Source of the DNA: an uncultured Pseudoxanthomonas sp.
GTDB taxonomy: Bacteria > Pseudomonadota > Gammaproteobacteria > Xanthomonadales > Xanthomonadaceae
Assembly (NCBI GenBank): GCA_937975725.1
Contig: CALJUL010000067.1
Location: 1 to 59,730, forward strand
DNA length: 59,730 bases
Reading direction: 5' to 3'
Both the position numbers and the translations under genes were made by a program. Positions within the stretch are counted from its first letter, which is position 1, and each line of letters opens with the position of its first letter. Shown one piece after another: positions 57,901 to 59,730 of the stretch. The notes under the pieces are model-generated. The model had not been told where the DNA came from. It did no database searches and was given only the letters and a program-made list of their open reading frames with translations.

Positions 57901-58005
57901 GCGACCTGGGCCAACTATCCGTACTACGACACGTCCTGGTTCGATTCCTTCGGCCGCAGCTACTACGTGCAGATCACCTGGAAACTGGGGGGCGGGGCGC
58001 TGTAA
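54904..58005 (+). CDS. TonB-dependent receptor with N-terminal STN signalling domain
   Basis: A 1033-aa transducer-type receptor. The signal peptide ends near residue 24 (AAQAQAAPAR). The STN domain covers about 25-100 (IDVPAGDLASALNTLAKQ), followed by a Pro-rich linker, the TonB box region METLQVTGSRI and the plug (RGLGPNHTLVLINGRRIADF). The barrel ends QITWKLGGGAL. The STN domain should report ligand binding to FecR and so release FecI. The start at 54904 has GGGGAG six bases upstream; 54898 is also possible. The ligand cannot be inferred; it need not be iron. Confidence 0.93.
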   Translation: MRKPLRVLLLSLACSTALAAQAQAAPARIDVPAGDLASALNTLAKQSGTQLVYRADQLKGRRTAGVQGAASTDQALDRLLQGSGFAAKRDASSGAVLIVRADAAPRQAPAPRPAPQDTPPGGGSAQAQEPVTQMETLQVTGSRIPRAQIEGPAPITVITAEQIQTAGLTSVPDLLRSLSQNSGSVYGQQNTTNAQSTPGAQAVDLRGLGPNHTLVLINGRRIADFPLPLNSRSNFTDIGNIPLGMIERVEVLTGSASAVYGSDAMAGVINFILKKSTDGTIIDYRYGDTERGGGESHRLSLTTGFERGDFSGIVGLELLDKQPLWGTDRSVQDSTLDAPTSRRRLPRLVAQRYDWDDDVNIGPADDCAAMSGLNDGTTLLSEDRWGEPLCGSERAIAYRTIQNQRKGANLYGAFEYRFSDSLSWFADFQAGRQTVKLLTGTNGNDVASDHMGWQFHDPNSTDNNDKIFYNAGTGHYEIWSRQFAPEEVGGLENRMNSTTQKTLGVTTGFNGSFGEGWNWEAAYNHSEYKAVVKMPRIKADVANRFFLGEQLGYDADGYAIFNPDPDRLFTPVTPAQFATFGVMSTWHPVAKNDNLSFTANTSSLFSLPAGDVGFAGAIEYGEQSYRINPDPLALTDDAYYGPRYGDGRGSRDHWSAAGELRLPLLDSLQASAAGRYDRYSYGGRNPGKFTYSLGLEWRPVDTLLIRGSYGTGFRAPDMHYLFAGADYYRTASTDYYQCRSENPDASDGGCYDWDYGNYDANTMDVYAGNMQLDEETSKSFTAGFVWSPTPNFDLAVDYYRIRIANQVQAQSREQLRIAEANCRLGVTDTGASVDINSPTCVDALARVIRADPNDPLSTITSVHFAPINIANEETSGIDVTANYRLQTTAGDFRFSGNYTWAHKHTRQQYPGDPEEDMLDVGFSATTLPRVKSNLSASWDKGAWGAGLFGNYVGRVANYANDAWTPATWRFNASARYDINDHLRLSLTVNNLLDKMPPKDATWANYPYYDTSWFDSFGRSYYVQITWKLGGGAL

Positions 58006-58030
58006 GCCCGCCGTCCCGACGGCAACGGAG

Positions 58031-58059
58031 AACCCGCCTCACGGCGGGTTTTCCTTTTT
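58031..58059 (+). terminator. Intrinsic terminator after the STN-type receptor
   Basis: AACCCGCC (58031-58038), loop TCAC, GGCGGGTT (58043-58050) and TTCCTTTTT. A clear Rho-independent terminator between convergent genes. Confidence 0.88.
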
Positions 58060-58075
58060 GGCCACACCGTTTTGG

Positions 58076-58672
58076 TCACACCGTCCCGCGGTTCTTGCCG
58101 ATCCACGGCCGGTACCACGCGCGGATCGCGGCCATGTCGGCCTCGGCATCGCCGGTGGGGTAGTACACCTCGCCGATGCCGATGATCTTCTCGGGGTAGT
58201 GGAAGTAGGCCATCAGGATGGGCACCTGCGCCTGCTGGGCGATCTTCAGGAAGCCGCCCTTCCACTTGTCCACGCGCTTGCGCGTGCCCTCGGGAGTGAG
58301 CGCGAACCACATCTTCTCGGAGTTGCGGATCATCCGCACCGCCTGTTCCACCGTGCCCTGCGGCGAGCTGCGGTCCACCGGCACCACGCCCAGCTTGCGC
58401 AGCAGCGGCGACAGCGGCCACCAGAACAGTTGCGCCTTGCCCAGCACGCGCACCTGGAAGCCCATCGCGATCTTCGCCGCCATGCCCCAGATGCCGTCCC
58501 AGTTGGACGAATGCGGCGCCACGATCATCACCAGCTTGGGGATGTCCGGCAGCGTGCCCACGATCCTCCAGCCGAAGATGCGCAGGAAGGTGCGGCCCAG
58601 CCAGCGGGTGAAGCGGTTGGGCGGTACCTGCGGCATGCCGGGCGGGATGCGCGGGATCATCTGGTCGCTCAA
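58076..58672 (-). CDS. Phospholipid/glycerol acyltransferase (PlsC-like)
   Basis: A 198-aa short acyltransferase. Block I is H54-x4-D59 in APHSSNWDG, the substrate-binding block is FALTPEGTRKR, and PILMAYFHYPEK follows. This is a variant of the family with a serine-rich HSSNWD site found in many proteobacteria beside arfB. It probably acylates lysophospholipid or a related lipid at the inner membrane; the exact acceptor is unknown. The stop is convergent with the receptor gene's terminator and the start lies 4 bp after arfB. Confidence 0.88.
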   Translation of the reverse strand: MSDQMIPRIPPGMPQVPPNRFTRWLGRTFLRIFGWRIVGTLPDIPKLVMIVAPHSSNWDGIWGMAAKIAMGFQVRVLGKAQLFWWPLSPLLRKLGVVPVDRSSPQGTVEQAVRMIRNSEKMWFALTPEGTRKRVDKWKGGFLKIAQQAQVPILMAYFHYPEKIIGIGEVYYPTGDAEADMAAIRAWYRPWIGKNRGTV

Positions 58673-58676
58673 GCGT

Positions 58677-59111
58677 CTACTCCCAATGGCTCTTCTGCGA
58701 ACGGCCGCGCTTGACCTGGCTGCGCTCGCGCTTGGCGTCCAGCCGGCGCGCCTTGGCCGCGCGCGAGGGCTTGGTGGCGATGCGCTTCTTCGGCACCGTC
58801 AGCGCCGCGGCGACGATCGCCGCCAGCCGTTCGCGCGCGTCCTGGCGGTTGCGGTCCTGGGTGCGGAAGCGCTGCGCCTCGATCACCAGCACGCCCTCGT
58901 CGGTGAGGCGGCGGTCGCGCTTGGCCAGCAGGCGCGCGCGCACGGCGTCGGGCAGCGACGGCGAGTTGGCCACGTCGAAGCGCAGCTCCACCGCCGTGGA
59001 CACCTTGTTGACGTTCTGGCCGCCGGCGCCGCTGGCACGCACGAAGCGCTCGACCAGTTCGTCTTCCGGAATCGACAGCGTCGGCGTGATCTCGATGGCC
59101 GTATTCCCCAT
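58677..59111 (-). CDS. arfB: Peptidyl-tRNA hydrolase ArfB, alternative ribosome rescue
   Basis: A 144-aa class I release-factor-like protein. The catalytic G30-G31-Q32 lies in SGAGGQNVNKVST. The basic C-terminal tail (residues about 110-144, RRLDAKRERSQVKRGRSQK) fits the mRNA channel of stalled ribosomes. It frees peptides from ribosomes stuck on truncated mRNA. It starts 4 bp upstream of the acyltransferase gene on the same strand, so they are co-transcribed. Confidence 0.95.
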   Translation of the reverse strand: MGNTAIEITPTLSIPEDELVERFVRASGAGGQNVNKVSTAVELRFDVANSPSLPDAVRARLLAKRDRRLTDEGVLVIEAQRFRTQDRNRQDARERLAAIVAAALTVPKKRIATKPSRAAKARRLDAKRERSQVKRGRSQKSHWE

Positions 59112-59224
59112 GGGTGGATTGTAGACAGGATGCGCGGCCGTTCGCAGCCGACCGCCGCCGGATCGTGGCCAGTTAACGCCAGATTTACCCGCCGGCAGGC
59201 ACCCTGTGCCCCCGTTCCCGCCGC

Positions 59225-59730
59225 ATGTCCCGCATGAGCCATCCGTCGAACGCGCTGCGCCGCCTCGCCCTGACCCTGCTGCTCGCCCTGCCGTCCGCGG
59301 CCGCGCTGGCCGCCGAGCCCACCGACGCGGACATCGATCGATTGCTCCAGGCGTCGCGCGCCGAGAGCCTGCTGGCGGGCGTGGTGCCGCAGATGGAGGC
59401 GGTGCAGCAGCAGGAATTCGAAAAGCACTTCGCCGGCAAGGAACTGACCGGCGAGCAGAAGGCCGAAGTCGCCCGCATCCAGGCCAAGACCAGCGAGATC
59501 CTGCGCCGCGCGCTGTCGTGGGAGGAGATGCGGCCGATCTACCTGGACGTCTACAAGAAGACCTACACCCGCGAGGACGTGCGCGCGATCATCAAGTTCT
59601 ACGAGAGCCCGGCCGGCCAGCGCATGCTCGACAAGAACCCCGCGCTGATGCAGAACATCATGGCCGCCGTGCAGCAGAAGATGGGCCCGATGCTGGAAGA
59701 ACTGCAGGCCGAGATCCGCAACATCCCCAC
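59225..59730 (+). CDS. DUF2059 secreted protein, C-terminus cut by window edge
   Basis: The first 168 codons of an exported protein with a signal peptide to about residue 30 (LLLALPSAAALAAE). VYKKTYTREDVRAIIKFYES and SPAGQRMLDKNPALM are the DUF2059 signature. The family is periplasmic and of unknown function. A second ATG at 59234 could also be the start. The stop codon is outside the window. Confidence 0.9.
   Translation, partial: MSRMSHPSNALRRLALTLLLALPSAAALAAEPTDADIDRLLQASRAESLLAGVVPQMEAVQQQEFEKHFAGKELTGEQKAEVARIQAKTSEILRRALSWEEMRPIYLDVYKKTYTREDVRAIIKFYESPAGQRMLDKNPALMQNIMAAVQQKMGPMLEELQAEIRNIP

Noticed and set aside
1..59730. CRISPR array, prophage or conjugative element
   Set aside because: No regularly spaced repeats, integrase, phage structural gene or transfer gene was seen; the only mobile-element gene is the RAYT.

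Overview
The window is GC-rich, densely packed bacterial DNA from the family Xanthomonadaceae (Lysobacteraceae), of the Xanthomonas/Stenotrophomonas/Pseudoxanthomonas kind. The reasons are three large TonB-dependent receptors, a YajQ protein, an E3 dihydrolipoamide dehydrogenase carrying its own lipoyl domains, a RAYT transposase, and many short GTAG-headed palindromic REP elements like those described in Stenotrophomonas. No species can be named from the sequence alone.

Layout. 1-3154: end of the pyruvate dehydrogenase genes (lpdA cut by the left edge, aceF), with a REP between them. 3389-5695: a DNA glycosylase, a small DMT permease and an MFS transporter. 5864-12626: an alpha-glucoside locus made of a TonB receptor, a GH65 phosphorylase/hydrolase fused to beta-phosphoglucomutase, and a LacI regulator with two operator-like repeats. 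13444-17557: OmpW, membrane proteins, an odd metallo-beta-lactamase-like lipoprotein, YajQ and DUF1415. 17554-18236: a RAYT transposase between inverted REPs whose GTAG heads supply the stop codons of both flanking genes. 18233-20746: HAD phosphatase, RsuA and RsmC.

20783-24371 is the most unusual part. A promoter is followed by a short leader ORF and a three-hairpin attenuator. Next come structured non-coding DNA, an RNA with a T-arm-like hairpin, and two tandem tRNA-like RNAs one base apart. A slipin/SPFH protein and the RNA ligase RtcB follow, and a strong terminator closes the unit. I read this as a candidate RNA-repair locus with its own tRNA mimics; no Ro60/TROVE gene and no RtcR regulator is present in the window.

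24407-33774: REP clusters, one a nested palindrome of about 210 bp, then YbbAP export ATPase/permease with divergent TesA, a DsbA-family protein, an amidohydrolase, an aldo/keto reductase and DUF3016. 33902-37076: MsrB, ZntB and a HipA-like kinase/DUF3037/DUF4031 operon. 37130-39423: a BlaI/M56 regulatory pair with paired operators. 39531-41378: MotA/MotB. 41543-45582: a TonB receptor, a small membrane protein and a diheme peroxidase. 45613-51064: small DUF and YciI-like proteins, an NHL-propeller/M23 fusion and DUF1697. 51109-53046: a cyanophycinase/isoaspartyl-peptidase fusion. 53167-58005: FecI, FecR and a STN-type TonB receptor. 58076 to the right edge: an acyltransferase, ArfB and a DUF2059 protein cut by the edge.
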